Assembly (NCBI RefSeq): GCF_004025535.1
Contig: NZ_QJRG01000047.1
Location: forward strand, 868,001 to 932,000
Direction: 5' to 3'
DNA: 64,000 nt
DNA from: Pseudomonas alkylphenolica
GTDB taxonomy: Bacteria > Pseudomonadota > Gammaproteobacteria > Pseudomonadales > Pseudomonadaceae
Position 1 is the first letter of the stretch. Each line of letters begins with the position of its first letter. Below, piece after piece: positions 24,069-35,118 of this stretch. Under the pieces are notes generated by a model. That model worked only from the letters and a program-made list of their open reading frames with translations, did no database searches and was not told where the DNA came from. Position numbers and translations under genes: made by a program.

Positions 24069-27000
24069 ATGAATGCAGATGACGCCCGTAAACTCGCCCG
24101 CCGCTTCCTCGAGTTGCCGCGGGAGAAGCGCAGCCTGTTCCTGGCGGCGCTGGCGCGTGAGGGGGTCGATTTTTCCGTCTTGCCGATTCCGGCCGGGGTC
24201 GCGGGCAGCGAGCAGGTGCTGTCGTTTGCCCAGCAGCGCATGTGGTTGTTGTGGCAGCTGGACCCGCACTCGGCTGCCTACAACCTGCCCAGTGCGGTGC
24301 GCCTGACCGGCGCACTGGACACTGCAGCGCTGGAAGCAGCCTTTACCCAGCTGCAGGCCCGCCACCAGACCTTGCGCAGTGCCTTTGTCCAGGGCGCAGA
24401 CGACCTGCCGCAACGCGTGCCGCTCACCCAGCCCCTGCAGATCATTCACCACGACATCAGCGTCGAACCTGTCGCGCAGCGTGAAGCCTGGGTGCGTGCC
24501 GAGGCCGAGCGCCAGGCCCGGCTGCCCTTCGACCTGGCCTGCGGGCCGTTGCTGCGGGTCAGCCTGGTGCGCCTGGCCGAGCAGGAGCATGTGCTGGTGC
24601 TGGTGATGCACCACATCGTTGCCGATGGCTGGTCGATGAATGTGCTGATTGACGAATTCATTCGTCTGTATGACGCCGCCGAGCGCGGCCAGGACGCGGG
24701 CCTGCCGGCGCTGGCGATTCAGTACGAAGATTACGCACTGTGGCAGCGGCGCTGGCTGGAAGCCGGCGAGCAGGCGCGCCAGCTCGACTACTGGCGCAAC
24801 CAGCTGGGCGATGAGCATCCGCTGCTGGACTTGCCGCTGGACCATCCGCGCCCGGCACGCCCCAGTTCGCTCGGCAGCCGCCATACCTTCGAGGTGCCGC
24901 AGGCGCTGGCCGATCAGCTTCGGGCCAGTGCCCGGCAGCATAACGTGACCCTGTTCATGCTGTTGCTGGGCGCCTTTGGCACCTTGTTGCACCGCTACAG
25001 CGGGCAGGCCGACATTCGTATCGGGGTGCCGATCGCCAACCGTAATCGCAATGAAGTCGAAGGGCTGATCGGTTTTTTCGTCAATACCCAGGTACTGCGC
25101 CTGCAGTTCGACGGGGCGGCCGGCGTCGATGCCTTGTTGCAGCAGATCAAGGCCACGGCGCTGGGCGCGCAAGCACATCAGGAGCTGCCGTTCGAGCAGT
25201 TGGCCGAAGGCCTGCAGGTGCAGCGCAACACCGCGCACACGCCGCTGTTCCAGGTGATGTACAACCACCAGCCGCAGGTCGCCGACCTGAGTGCGCTGCA
25301 CACGGCAGGCGGCCTGCAGTTGCAGGCGCTGGAGTGGGATGTACGCACCACCCGTTTTGACCTCAGCCTGGACACCTACGAGCGCGGTGGGCAGCTGCAC
25401 GCCGCCTTTACCTACCGCACCGACCTGTTCGAGCCGGCGACCATCGCGCGCATGGCCGGCCACTGGTTGAACCTGTTGAACGCCATGGTCCAGTCGCCTG
25501 ACGGACGTATCGGGGAGTTGGTGATGTTGCACGTGCGGGAGCACCAGCAACTCGTCCACGACTGGAACCAGACCCGGGTCGAGCACGCTGCCGTGACCTG
25601 CATCCACCACCTGATCGAACAGCAGGCCGCAGCCCACCCGCAGCGCACGGCCGTGGTGTTTGGCGGGCAACGCCTGAGCTACGCCCAGCTCAACGCCCGC
25701 GCCAACCAGCTGGCCCGTCACCTGCAAGCCATGGGTGTTGGTCCGCAGGCGCTGGTGGGTATGGCGGTGGAACGCTCAGTGGAGATGATCGTCGGCCTGC
25801 TGGCGGTGCTCAAGGCGGGCGCGGCCTATGTGCCGTTCGACCCGCAGTACCCGCGCGAACGCCTTGCGTATCTGCTTGAAGACAGCGGGGTCAAGGTGCT
25901 GTTGACCCAGTCCGTGTTGCTTGAGCGCCTGCCGACCCCAGAGGGGCTCGAAGTAATGCTGCTCGACGCCGGGCAGGATCACCTGAGCCGTTACAGCGCC
26001 GAGAACCTGGCGCTGCAACAGGACCCGGAACACCTCGCCTACCTGATTTACACCTCCGGCTCCACCGGCAACGCCAAGGGCGTGAGCCTGACCCACCGCG
26101 GCCTGGTCAATTATGTCCAGGGCATTGTGCAGGCCCTGCCGCTGGAAGGGGCAAGCAGCATGGCCGTGGTCTCGACGATTGCCGCCGACCTCGGCCACAC
26201 CACGCTGTTCGGGGCACTGTGCACGGGCTGCGCCTTGCATGTGCTGGACCTTGACCTGACCCTGGATGCCGAACGCTTTGCCGCCTACATGGCTGACCGG
26301 CAGATCGATGTGCTGAAGATAGTCCCGTCGCACATCGAAGCCTTGCTCAGCGAGCACCATCGCGGCGCGGGGCTGCCGCGCCGGTGCCTGGTGCTGGGCG
26401 GGGAGGCGGCCTCGGCGACGTTGTTGCAGCGCATCGCGGACTGGGCACCGCAGTGCCAGGTCATCAACCACTACGGCCCTACCGAAACCACTGTTGGCGT
26501 ACTGACGGCAGCGGTCGACCTCGCTGCGCCCGCCAACCTGGCGCTGGGACGACCCTTGCCGAATGTGCGCGCATTGATTGTCGATGCTGACCTGCAGCCG
26601 GTACCGGTCGGCGTCAGCGGCGAACTGCTGCTGGGCGGGGCGGGGCTGGCGCGCGGTTACCACCGGCGGCCGGGGCTCACGGCCGAACGCTTTGTGCCCG
26701 ACCCGCATGGCGCGCCCGGCCAGCGCCTGTACCGCAGCGGCGACCTGTGCCGTCATGACGATCAGGGCCAAGTGCGCTTCCAGGGCCGTATCGACCATCA
26801 GGTGAAAATCCGCGGCTACCGCATCGAGCTTGAGGAGATCAGCGCGTGCCTGCGCCGGCAAGCCTCGGTCAAGGAAGCAGTAACGCGAGTCGCCGAAGTC
26901 GGTGGCCACGCGCAGATCGTGGCGTACCTGGTGCTTGCCGACAACGCCCCGGTGCAGGGCGAGCAGGCGCTGACCGCGCAGCTGCGTGAAGGGCTGGCCC

Positions 27001-30000
27001 AAGTGCTGCCGGAATACATGCTGCCCACGCAGGTGGTGGTGCTGGCTGCGCTGCCGTTGACCCTCAACGGAAAACTCGACCAGCGTGCCCTGGCGGCCAT
27101 CGAGTTACACGCCACCCAGGCGCCGTTTCAGGCACCTGTTTCGGCCCTTGAGGTGCAACTGGCGCAGATCTGGGCGCAGGTGCTGGAGGTCGGGCAGGTC
27201 GGCCGGAACGACAACTTCTTCAACCTCGGTGGCCATTCGTTGCTGGCGACCCAGATCATTTCGCGGGTGCGCCGCTTACTGCAGGTCGAGGTGCCGCTGC
27301 GCAGCCTGTTCGAAACTGCCACCTTCGGCGCGTTCGCTGAACGGGTCGCTCAGGCGGGCACTGACGGAGGGCGCGCACCGCTGCAGGCACTGGATCGCCA
27401 ACAGCCGCTGCCGGCCTCGTTTGCCCAGCAGCGCCAGTGGCTGTTGTGGACCCTGGAGCCGCACAGCCGCGCCTACCACACCCCGATTGTGGTCAAGTTG
27501 CAAGGGCAGCTGGACCGCATTGCGCTGGAGCAGACCTTCGCCGCGCTGGTGGCGCGGCATGAGGCGTTCCGCACGCACTTCAGCCAGCAGGACGGCCAGC
27601 TGTACCAGGTCATCGAACCTCAAAGGCAGGTGACGGTGCGCTGGGAGCGACTGCAACAGGCCGACAAACCTGTGATCGAGGCGCGTATCGCGCAAGAGAT
27701 TGCCGTGCTGTTCGACCTGGAGCGCGGCCCGTTGCTGCGGGTCAAGGTGTTCGAGGTGGCGCCCGAGCAGCACCTGTTGGTGGTCACCCTGCACCACATC
27801 ATCTCCGACGGTTGGTCGATGGGCGTGCTGGGGCGTGAGTTCGCCGCGTTGTATGGCGCCTTCCAGCGCCAGCAGCCGCTGAGCCTTGCGCCCTTGGCGG
27901 TGCAGTACGCCGACTATGCCCACTGGCAGCGCTACTGGCTTGAGGAAGGCGAACTGGCGCGCCAGCTCGACTACTGGCGTGGTCAGCTGGGCACCGAGCA
28001 TCCGGTGCTGGAGCTGGCCAGCGACCATCCTCGCCGTGCGGGGGAGGGCTACAGCGAAGGCCGGGTCGACCTGCGCCTGCCGATCACGCTTGAGCAGCGC
28101 GTGCGGCAACTGGCGCAGCGCAACAGCCTGACCCTGTTCCAGGTCTTCGTCGCCTCGTTTGCCGTGTTGCTGCACCGCTACAGCGGTCAGGACGACATCC
28201 GCATCGGCATGCCGGTCAGCAACCGCAACGCCCAGGAACTGGAGGGCGTGGTGGGCTTTTTCGTCAACACCCTGGTGCTGCGCCTGCCAGTGCACGCCCA
28301 GGACGCAGTGAACACACTGCTGGCCCAAGTGCGTGACACCGCGCTTGCCGCGCAGGCCCACCAGGACCTGCCGTTCGACAAACTGGTCGAAGCGCTCAAC
28401 CCGCAACGCTCGCTGACGCACAACCCGCTGTTCCAGGTGATGTACAACCACCTCAACACCGTGGGCGCTGCCGCTGCCGGTAACAGCCTGCCCGGGCTGG
28501 TGGCCGAGGAGTGGGTGTTGCCCGGTGGCATGGCGCAGTTCGAGCTGACCCTGGAAACCCTGGAGACCGACAACGGCATCAGCGCCTCCTTTATTTACGC
28601 GGCCGAGCTGTTCAATGCCGCCACGATCGAAGGCATGGCAGCGCATTGGCTGAACCTGTTGCGGGCGATGGTCGAGCAGCCCCAACAGCCGGTTGGGCAG
28701 TTGCGCCTGCTGGGTCCTGCGCAATGGCAAACCCTGCTGGAAAACGCCCGTGGCCAGGCCCCGGTACGCGCGGTCGAGTCGGTACTGGAGCTGTTCGCCG
28801 AGCGCGTGCGCCAGACGCCCGATGCGATTGCCCTGATCGAGGGTGAACAGCGCCTGAGCTACGGCGCCCTGGACCGGCGCAGCAATCGTCTGGCGCGGCG
28901 CTTGCGCGCAGCCGGTGTGAAGGCGGATGTACTGGTGGCGATGGTTGCCGAGCGCGGCATGGACCTGGTCACTGGCCTGCTGGCGATCTTCAAGGCCGGT
29001 GGAGCGTACCTGCCGCTGGACCCGCAGTACCCGGCCGAGCGCCTGGCGTACATGCTCGACGACAGTCAGGCAGCGGTGCTGTTCGGTCATGAGCACTTGC
29101 TCAACCGGATGGCGCTGGACACCTCACGGCCAAAGGTTCTGCTCAATGAGCAAGCGGAGCCATTCAGCGATGCGCCGCTTGAGCATGCACCGTGCTCCGC
29201 TCAACACCTCGCCTACGTGATCTACACCTCCGGTTCCACCGGCCTGCCCAAGGGCGTGGCGGTCGAGCACGGGGCGCTGGCCATGCATTGCCAGGCGGCC
29301 GGTGCACGCTACCAATTGAGCGCTAATGATTGCCTGCTGCAGTTTGCCTCGGTCAGTTTCGACGCCGCTGCCGAACAGATTTTCATGACCCTGGCGCACG
29401 GTGCGGCGCTGGTGGTCGGTGAGGTCAGCCAGTGGTCCTACCAGACCCTGCAAACGGCTGTGAGTGAGCACGGCATCAGCGTGCTGGACTTGCCGCCAAG
29501 CTACCTCGCCCGGCTGCTCGCCGACGCCGACCCGGGCAGCCCGGCACTGACCGTGCGCGCCTGCATCCTCGGTGGTGAGGCCTGGAACCAGCAACAGCTG
29601 ACCAGCCTGCCGCAGTTGCAGGCGCGGCAACTGTTCAATGCCTACGGCCCCACGGAAGCGGTGATCAGTCCGCTGGTCTGGGCGTGCGAGCCGTCGGGCG
29701 AACAGGCGTTGTACAGCCCGATAGGACGCGCGGTGGGCGCGCGTTCGGCGCTGCTGCTGGACGGTCAGCTCAACCCGACCCCGGGCAACGCCGTGGGTGA
29801 ACTGCACCTGGGCGGCGAGGGCCTGGCCCGCGGCTACCTGCGCCGGCCGGGGCTGACTGCGCAGCAGTTCGTGCCGGACCCGTTTGGCGCCCCCGGTGCG
29901 CGTATGTACCGCACCGGTGACCTTGGTCGCCAGCGTGCCGACGGGGTGATCGAGTACCTCGGGCGTGTCGACCATCAGGTGAAGATTCGCGGCCTGCGCA

Positions 30001-33000
30001 TCGAGCTGGGTGAGATCGAGGCACGCTTGCACGAATGCGAGCAGGTTGTTGCGGTGGCGGTACTGGCGCAGCCGGTGGGCCAGTGCACCCAGTTGGTGGC
30101 CTACGTGGTGCCGCAAGCCGCTGCCGGGGATGTACTTGAAACACTCAAGGCCCACCTGCGCAACAGCCTGCCTGCGCACATGGTGCCGCAGCACTGGCTA
30201 CTGCTGGAGCAACTGCCACTGAACGCCAACGGCAAGCTCGATCGCTCGGCCTTGCCGGTGCCGCAGGCGGCCTCGCCGCTAGCCTTCCAGGCGCCGCAAA
30301 ATGCCCTTCAAGCGCAGCTGGCGGCGATCTGGGCGCAGGTGCTGAACCTGGAACAGGTGGGCATCACCGACAACTTCTTCGAGCTGGGCGGCGACTCGAT
30401 CGTCTCCATCCAGGTGGTCAGCCGCGCCCGCGAGGCCGGTATTCACTTCAAGAGCAAAGACCTGTTCCAGCACCAGACCGTGCAAGGTCTTGCGACAGTT
30501 GCCCGTTTGGGTAGCGCCCCGGCGGCGATAGATCAGGGCGAAGTCAGCGGCACGCAGGTGCTGCTGCCGATTCAGCACGCTTTCTTCGACGAGGCCATTG
30601 TCGAGCGTCAGCACTGGAACCAGTCGGTGCTGCTGCAATCACCGCTTGTGTTGGAACCCGTGTTGCTCGAGCAGGCCCTGCAGGCGCTGGTCAGGCATCA
30701 CGATGCCTTGCGCCTGAGATTTGTTGAAGGCGCGGGACGATGGTCGGCGCAGTATCACTCGGCGGTCAGTGAACAATTGCTGTGGCAAGCCGAGGCTGCA
30801 GACGCCGCGCAGCTGACGGCGGTGTGCGATCAGGTCCAGCGCAGTCTCGACCTGGGTGCCGGGCCACTGTTGCGCGGTGCGCTGATGACACTGGCCGACG
30901 GCAGCCAGCGGCTGTTCCTTGCCGTTCACCACCTGGTGGTCGATGGCGTGTCCTGGCGCATTCTGTTTGAAGACCTGCAAGCGCTTTATCACCAATTGCA
31001 GCAGGGCCAGGCACTGCAGTTACCGGCCCGAACCAGTGCCTACCAGCGCTGGGCCGAGCACTTGCAGGGCCTGGCTGGCAGTGCCGCGCTGGCCGCTGAG
31101 CTGGACTTCTGGCAGGCCCAGTGCAGCGGCGCTTCGGTGACGCTGCCGGGTGCCCGGCAGACAGGCCCGTCGCTGAACCGTCATGCCCGTACCCTGTACA
31201 GCCGCCTGGATGCCCAGGCTACCCGGCAGCTGTTGCAACAGGCGCCCCAGGCCTATCGTACCCAGGTCAACGACCTGTTGCTGACGGCGCTTGCCCAGGT
31301 GTTGTGCCGCTGGACGGGGGAAGCCAGCGCGCTGATCCGCCTGGAAGGGCACGGTCGTCAAGACCTGTTCGAGGGCGTCGACCTCAGCCGCACGGTGGGC
31401 TGGTTCACCAGCCTGTTCCCGCTGCGCCTGACGCCTCACGCGCAGCCAGGCGAAGCGCTGAAGGCGATCAAGGAGCAATTGCGCGCCGTGCCGAACAAAG
31501 GCATCGGTTACGGCCTGCTGCGTTATCTGGGCGACAGCGCCGCGCAACAGACACTGGCGGCGCTGCCAACGGCGCCAGTGATTTTCAACTACCTGGGGCA
31601 GTTTGACGGCAGCTTCGCCGACCCGCAGGCGCTGCTGCGCCCGGCAGGGGAAAGCGGTAGTCGCGACCAGCACCCGGATGCACCGCTGGGCGCCGCCCTG
31701 ACCCTGAACGGTCAGGTCTACGAGGGCCAGTTGAGCCTGGGCTGGACGTTCAGTGAAGCCGTGTTCGATGAGGCGCTGATCGCCGACCTGGCGGCGGATT
31801 ACAGCAGCACCCTGCAAGCGCTGATCGAGCACTGCTGCGATCCGCAGCAGGGCGGCCTGACGACGTCGGATGTAGCGCTGTCCGGCCTGGACCAGCGCCA
31901 GCTGGAAGGGCTGGGCCTCGACTTGCGCGCGCTCGATGACCTCTATCCCTTGTCGCCGATGCAACAGGGCATGCTCTTCCATGCCTTGTATTCCCAGGGC
32001 AGCGGAGACTACGTCAACCAGATGCAGGTGCAGGTACGCGGGCTGGACGTCGCGCGCTTCCGCGAGGCTTGGGCACACACCCTGCAAGCACACGACAGCC
32101 TGCGCAGCGGTTTCATCTGGCAAGGCGATTTGCCCCAGCCGCTGCAGTTCGTGCGCCGGCAGGTCGAGTTGCCGTTCGCCGAGCTGGACTGGCGCGAGCA
32201 CGCCGACCTTGATGCTGCATTACACGCCCTGGCAGACAGCGAACGCGCCCGTGGCTTCGATCTGCAGCAGGCGCCCTTGCTGCGCTTGTGTCTGGTGCGC
32301 ACCGATGCCGACACCTACCAGTTCATCTACACCAACCACCACATCCTCATGGACGGCTGGAGCTATGCGCAGTTGCTCGGTGAAGTGCTGGAGCGCTATC
32401 ACGGTCAGGTGCCTGTGGCCCCGGCCGGACGCTATCGCGACTACATCGCCTGGCTGCAGGCGCAGGATGCGCAGGTGGGTGAAACCTTCTGGCGCACGCA
32501 ACTGGCCCAGCTTGAGGCGCCGACCCAGCTGGCACCGGTATTGGCGGCCGTGGCTGCACCTTCCAGCAACGACGGCCCGGCCCGCGCGACTCATGCGCTG
32601 ACGCTGACGCCGGCCCACAGCGCTGGGCTGGTGGCCTTTGCCCGGCGCAGTAAAGTCACCGTCAACACCCTGGTGCAGGCCGCCTGGCTGCTGCTGTTGC
32701 AGCGCTACACCGGGCAGTCGAGTGTCGCCTTCGGGGCCACGGTGGCCGGACGCCCGGCGCAGGTGGCCGGCGCCGAGCGACAGATCGGCCTGTTCATCAA
32801 CACCTTGCCGGTGATGGGTCATCCGCAACCGGCACTTACGGTCGGCCAGTGGCTGGCACAGGTGCAAGCCCAGCACTTGGCCATGGGCGAACATGAAGCG
32901 ACGCCGCTGTTCGAAGTCCAGCGTTGGGCGGGGCTCGGCGGTGAGGCGCTGTTCGATACGCTGCTGGTGTTCGAGAACTACCCGGTGGGCGAGGCGTTGC

Positions 33001-35117
33001 AGCGCCAGGCCGACAGCGGTCTGCATTTTGGCCCGGTGCGCAGCCATGAACAGACCCACTATCCGCTGGCGCTGGCGGTGGAACTGGGCGAGTCGCTGTA
33101 CCTGGGCTTCGACTATGCCGCCCGCCAGTTCAGCCATGAGGCGGTGGCGCGCCTGGCCGCGCACCTGGTGCACGTGCTTGAGCAGTTTGCCGCTGACCCG
33201 AGCCGCTGCCTGGGCGCCATTGCCTTGCCGCTGGCCAGCGAAGTCGCCGAGGTCGCCCGGCGTAATACGTCGTCAGGGCAGGGCGATGGCCTGCTGGTGC
33301 ACCAGCGTATCGCCCAGTGGGCCCGGCAGACGCCGGAACAGGTTGCCGTGGTGCAGGGCGAGCACAGCCTGAGCTTTGCCGAACTGGATCGGCGTGCCAA
33401 TCAACTGGCGCATGCCCTGGTGGCCCGCGGCATCGGGCCGGAAGTGCGGGTGGCGGTGGGTGTGCGGCGTGACGCACAGTTGCTGGTGGCGTTGCTGGCG
33501 GTGCTCAAGGCCGGCGGCGCGTATGTACCGCTGGACGTCAACTACCCGGCCGAGCGCTTGAGCTATTTGCTTGAAGACAGCAATGCAGCGCTGCTGATCA
33601 CCGATTCAAGCCTGGCCGCGGCGGTGCAGTTGCCTGCCCGGTTGCAGGTGCTGCAGCTGAAGCAACTGAACCTCGACGGTCTGCCCACCGTGCCGCCGGC
33701 CGAGCGTGTGCTGGCGGACAACCTTGCCTACATCATCTACACCTCCGGCTCCACCGGCCTGCCCAAGGGCGTGGCGGTGGCCCATGGTCCCCTGGCCATG
33801 CACTGCGAGCGCATTGGCCAGCGTTACGGCATGAGTAGCACCGACTGTGAACTGCTGTTCATGTCGTTTGCCTTCGACGGAGCCCACGAACGCTGGCTGA
33901 CGGCGCTGACCCATGGCGGGCGTCTGTTGTTGCGTGACGACAGTTTGTGGACCCCGGAACAGACCTTCGACGCCCTGCATCGCCATGGGGTAACCGTGGC
34001 GGCCTTCCCGCCGGTGTACCTGCAGCAGCTGGCGCAGGTGGCCGAACAGCGCGGCAATCCGCCGCCGCTGCGCATCTACTGCTTTGGCGGCGATGCCGTG
34101 CCGCAGGCCAGCTTCGAACTGGCGCGCCGGGCGCTCAAACCGCAGTTCATCATCAACGGCTATGGCCCGACGGAAACCGTGGTCACCCCGCTGATCTGGA
34201 AGGCGGCCGCCAGCGACACCTGCGGCGCGGCTTATGCGCCGATTGGCGACCGGGTCGGGGAGCGCAGCGTGCAGGTGCTCGACGCGGCCCTGAACCTGCT
34301 GCCCGATGGCCTGGCGGGTGAGTTGTACCTGGGTGGCTATGGCGTGGCCCGTGGCTACCTGAACCGTCCGGGGCTGACTGCCGAGCGCTTTGTGCCCGAT
34401 CCCACCGGCACTGTCGGCGGGCGCCTGTACCGCTCCGGTGACCTGGTGCGCCAACGCGCCAGCGGCATCGTCGACTGCCTGGGGCGCATTGACCATCAGG
34501 TGAAGATCCGCGGCTTTCGCATCGAACTGGGCGAGGTCGAAGCCTGCCTGCAGGCCCAGGCCGGTGTGCGCGATGCGGTGGTGGTGGCGCATGACGGTGC
34601 CCATGGCAAGGCATTGATCGGCTACCTGGTGGCTGACAGTGCAACGGCAGCCGAAGCGCCGCTGCTCAAGGCGATCAAGGCACAGCTGCAGGTGCAGCTC
34701 CCGGCCTACATGGTGCCGGCGCAATTGATGCTGCTCGACCAGCTGCCGCTGAACCCCAACGGCAAGGTCGATCGCAAGGCCCTGCCATTGCCGCAGGCTC
34801 ACCAGGGCAACGAAGACTACCAGGCACCGGTGACCGAGCTGCAGCGCAGCCTGGCGGGCATCTGGCAGCAGGTACTCAAGGTTGCGCAGGTCGGCCTTGG
34901 CGACAACTTCTTCGAACTCGGCGGCCACTCGTTGTTGGCCACCCAGGCCACGGCCCAGGCTCAGCTTGAGCTGGGTGTCGAGCTGGCGCTGGAAACCCTT
35001 TTCAGCGCCCGCACGCTGGCGGATTACGCCGAAGCGGTAGGCGCGTGCATGACATCGAATCGAGAGGAAGACCTGAGCGACATGTTTGACTTTCTCAACG
35101 AACTGGAGGCGAACTGA
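24069..35117 (+). CDS. pvdI: Pyoverdine peptide synthetase 1, modules 1-3 (C-A-T-C-A-T-E-C-A-T)
   Basis: 3682 residues, no thioesterase. Active-site landmarks: C1 HHIVADGWS near residue 181; A1 YTSGSTG near 658; T1 LGGHSL near 1053; C2 HHIISDGWS near 1242; A2 near 1717; T2 LGGDSI near 2107; epimerase HHLVVDGVSW near 2287; C3 LYPLSPMQQGMLFH near 2625 and HHILMDGWS near 2757; A3 near 3223; T3 near 3617. C1 and C2 are of the LCL kind and C3 of the DCL kind, fitting the epimerase in module 2. Pocket residues: module 1 DLTKVGHVGK (Asp, good match); module 2 DAEDIGAISK (acidic pocket, so probably Lys or Orn); module 3 DGEACGGVTK (probably Orn-derived, see module 7). The N-terminus resembles PvdI. 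The symbol follows order only. Confidence 0.92.
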   Translation: MNADDARKLARRFLELPREKRSLFLAALAREGVDFSVLPIPAGVAGSEQVLSFAQQRMWLLWQLDPHSAAYNLPSAVRLTGALDTAALEAAFTQLQARHQTLRSAFVQGADDLPQRVPLTQPLQIIHHDISVEPVAQREAWVRAEAERQARLPFDLACGPLLRVSLVRLAEQEHVLVLVMHHIVADGWSMNVLIDEFIRLYDAAERGQDAGLPALAIQYEDYALWQRRWLEAGEQARQLDYWRNQLGDEHPLLDLPLDHPRPARPSSLGSRHTFEVPQALADQLRASARQHNVTLFMLLLGAFGTLLHRYSGQADIRIGVPIANRNRNEVEGLIGFFVNTQVLRLQFDGAAGVDALLQQIKATALGAQAHQELPFEQLAEGLQVQRNTAHTPLFQVMYNHQPQVADLSALHTAGGLQLQALEWDVRTTRFDLSLDTYERGGQLHAAFTYRTDLFEPATIARMAGHWLNLLNAMVQSPDGRIGELVMLHVREHQQLVHDWNQTRVEHAAVTCIHHLIEQQAAAHPQRTAVVFGGQRLSYAQLNARANQLARHLQAMGVGPQALVGMAVERSVEMIVGLLAVLKAGAAYVPFDPQYPRERLAYLLEDSGVKVLLTQSVLLERLPTPEGLEVMLLDAGQDHLSRYSAENLALQQDPEHLAYLIYTSGSTGNAKGVSLTHRGLVNYVQGIVQALPLEGASSMAVVSTIAADLGHTTLFGALCTGCALHVLDLDLTLDAERFAAYMADRQIDVLKIVPSHIEALLSEHHRGAGLPRRCLVLGGEAASATLLQRIADWAPQCQVINHYGPTETTVGVLTAAVDLAAPANLALGRPLPNVRALIVDADLQPVPVGVSGELLLGGAGLARGYHRRPGLTAERFVPDPHGAPGQRLYRSGDLCRHDDQGQVRFQGRIDHQVKIRGYRIELEEISACLRRQASVKEAVTRVAEVGGHAQIVAYLVLADNAPVQGEQALTAQLREGLAQVLPEYMLPTQVVVLAALPLTLNGKLDQRALAAIELHATQAPFQAPVSALEVQLAQIWAQVLEVGQVGRNDNFFNLGGHSLLATQIISRVRRLLQVEVPLRSLFETATFGAFAERVAQAGTDGGRAPLQALDRQQPLPASFAQQRQWLLWTLEPHSRAYHTPIVVKLQGQLDRIALEQTFAALVARHEAFRTHFSQQDGQLYQVIEPQRQVTVRWERLQQADKPVIEARIAQEIAVLFDLERGPLLRVKVFEVAPEQHLLVVTLHHIISDGWSMGVLGREFAALYGAFQRQQPLSLAPLAVQYADYAHWQRYWLEEGELARQLDYWRGQLGTEHPVLELASDHPRRAGEGYSEGRVDLRLPITLEQRVRQLAQRNSLTLFQVFVASFAVLLHRYSGQDDIRIGMPVSNRNAQELEGVVGFFVNTLVLRLPVHAQDAVNTLLAQVRDTALAAQAHQDLPFDKLVEALNPQRSLTHNPLFQVMYNHLNTVGAAAAGNSLPGLVAEEWVLPGGMAQFELTLETLETDNGISASFIYAAELFNAATIEGMAAHWLNLLRAMVEQPQQPVGQLRLLGPAQWQTLLENARGQAPVRAVESVLELFAERVRQTPDAIALIEGEQRLSYGALDRRSNRLARRLRAAGVKADVLVAMVAERGMDLVTGLLAIFKAGGAYLPLDPQYPAERLAYMLDDSQAAVLFGHEHLLNRMALDTSRPKVLLNEQAEPFSDAPLEHAPCSAQHLAYVIYTSGSTGLPKGVAVEHGALAMHCQAAGARYQLSANDCLLQFASVSFDAAAEQIFMTLAHGAALVVGEVSQWSYQTLQTAVSEHGISVLDLPPSYLARLLADADPGSPALTVRACILGGEAWNQQQLTSLPQLQARQLFNAYGPTEAVISPLVWACEPSGEQALYSPIGRAVGARSALLLDGQLNPTPGNAVGELHLGGEGLARGYLRRPGLTAQQFVPDPFGAPGARMYRTGDLGRQRADGVIEYLGRVDHQVKIRGLRIELGEIEARLHECEQVVAVAVLAQPVGQCTQLVAYVVPQAAAGDVLETLKAHLRNSLPAHMVPQHWLLLEQLPLNANGKLDRSALPVPQAASPLAFQAPQNALQAQLAAIWAQVLNLEQVGITDNFFELGGDSIVSIQVVSRAREAGIHFKSKDLFQHQTVQGLATVARLGSAPAAIDQGEVSGTQVLLPIQHAFFDEAIVERQHWNQSVLLQSPLVLEPVLLEQALQALVRHHDALRLRFVEGAGRWSAQYHSAVSEQLLWQAEAADAAQLTAVCDQVQRSLDLGAGPLLRGALMTLADGSQRLFLAVHHLVVDGVSWRILFEDLQALYHQLQQGQALQLPARTSAYQRWAEHLQGLAGSAALAAELDFWQAQCSGASVTLPGARQTGPSLNRHARTLYSRLDAQATRQLLQQAPQAYRTQVNDLLLTALAQVLCRWTGEASALIRLEGHGRQDLFEGVDLSRTVGWFTSLFPLRLTPHAQPGEALKAIKEQLRAVPNKGIGYGLLRYLGDSAAQQTLAALPTAPVIFNYLGQFDGSFADPQALLRPAGESGSRDQHPDAPLGAALTLNGQVYEGQLSLGWTFSEAVFDEALIADLAADYSSTLQALIEHCCDPQQGGLTTSDVALSGLDQRQLEGLGLDLRALDDLYPLSPMQQGMLFHALYSQGSGDYVNQMQVQVRGLDVARFREAWAHTLQAHDSLRSGFIWQGDLPQPLQFVRRQVELPFAELDWREHADLDAALHALADSERARGFDLQQAPLLRLCLVRTDADTYQFIYTNHHILMDGWSYAQLLGEVLERYHGQVPVAPAGRYRDYIAWLQAQDAQVGETFWRTQLAQLEAPTQLAPVLAAVAAPSSNDGPARATHALTLTPAHSAGLVAFARRSKVTVNTLVQAAWLLLLQRYTGQSSVAFGATVAGRPAQVAGAERQIGLFINTLPVMGHPQPALTVGQWLAQVQAQHLAMGEHEATPLFEVQRWAGLGGEALFDTLLVFENYPVGEALQRQADSGLHFGPVRSHEQTHYPLALAVELGESLYLGFDYAARQFSHEAVARLAAHLVHVLEQFAADPSRCLGAIALPLASEVAEVARRNTSSGQGDGLLVHQRIAQWARQTPEQVAVVQGEHSLSFAELDRRANQLAHALVARGIGPEVRVAVGVRRDAQLLVALLAVLKAGGAYVPLDVNYPAERLSYLLEDSNAALLITDSSLAAAVQLPARLQVLQLKQLNLDGLPTVPPAERVLADNLAYIIYTSGSTGLPKGVAVAHGPLAMHCERIGQRYGMSSTDCELLFMSFAFDGAHERWLTALTHGGRLLLRDDSLWTPEQTFDALHRHGVTVAAFPPVYLQQLAQVAEQRGNPPPLRIYCFGGDAVPQASFELARRALKPQFIINGYGPTETVVTPLIWKAAASDTCGAAYAPIGDRVGERSVQVLDAALNLLPDGLAGELYLGGYGVARGYLNRPGLTAERFVPDPTGTVGGRLYRSGDLVRQRASGIVDCLGRIDHQVKIRGFRIELGEVEACLQAQAGVRDAVVVAHDGAHGKALIGYLVADSATAAEAPLLKAIKAQLQVQLPAYMVPAQLMLLDQLPLNPNGKVDRKALPLPQAHQGNEDYQAPVTELQRSLAGIWQQVLKVAQVGLGDNFFELGGHSLLATQATAQAQLELGVELALETLFSARTLADYAEAVGACMTSNREEDLSDMFDFLNELEAN

Positions 35118-35118
35118 C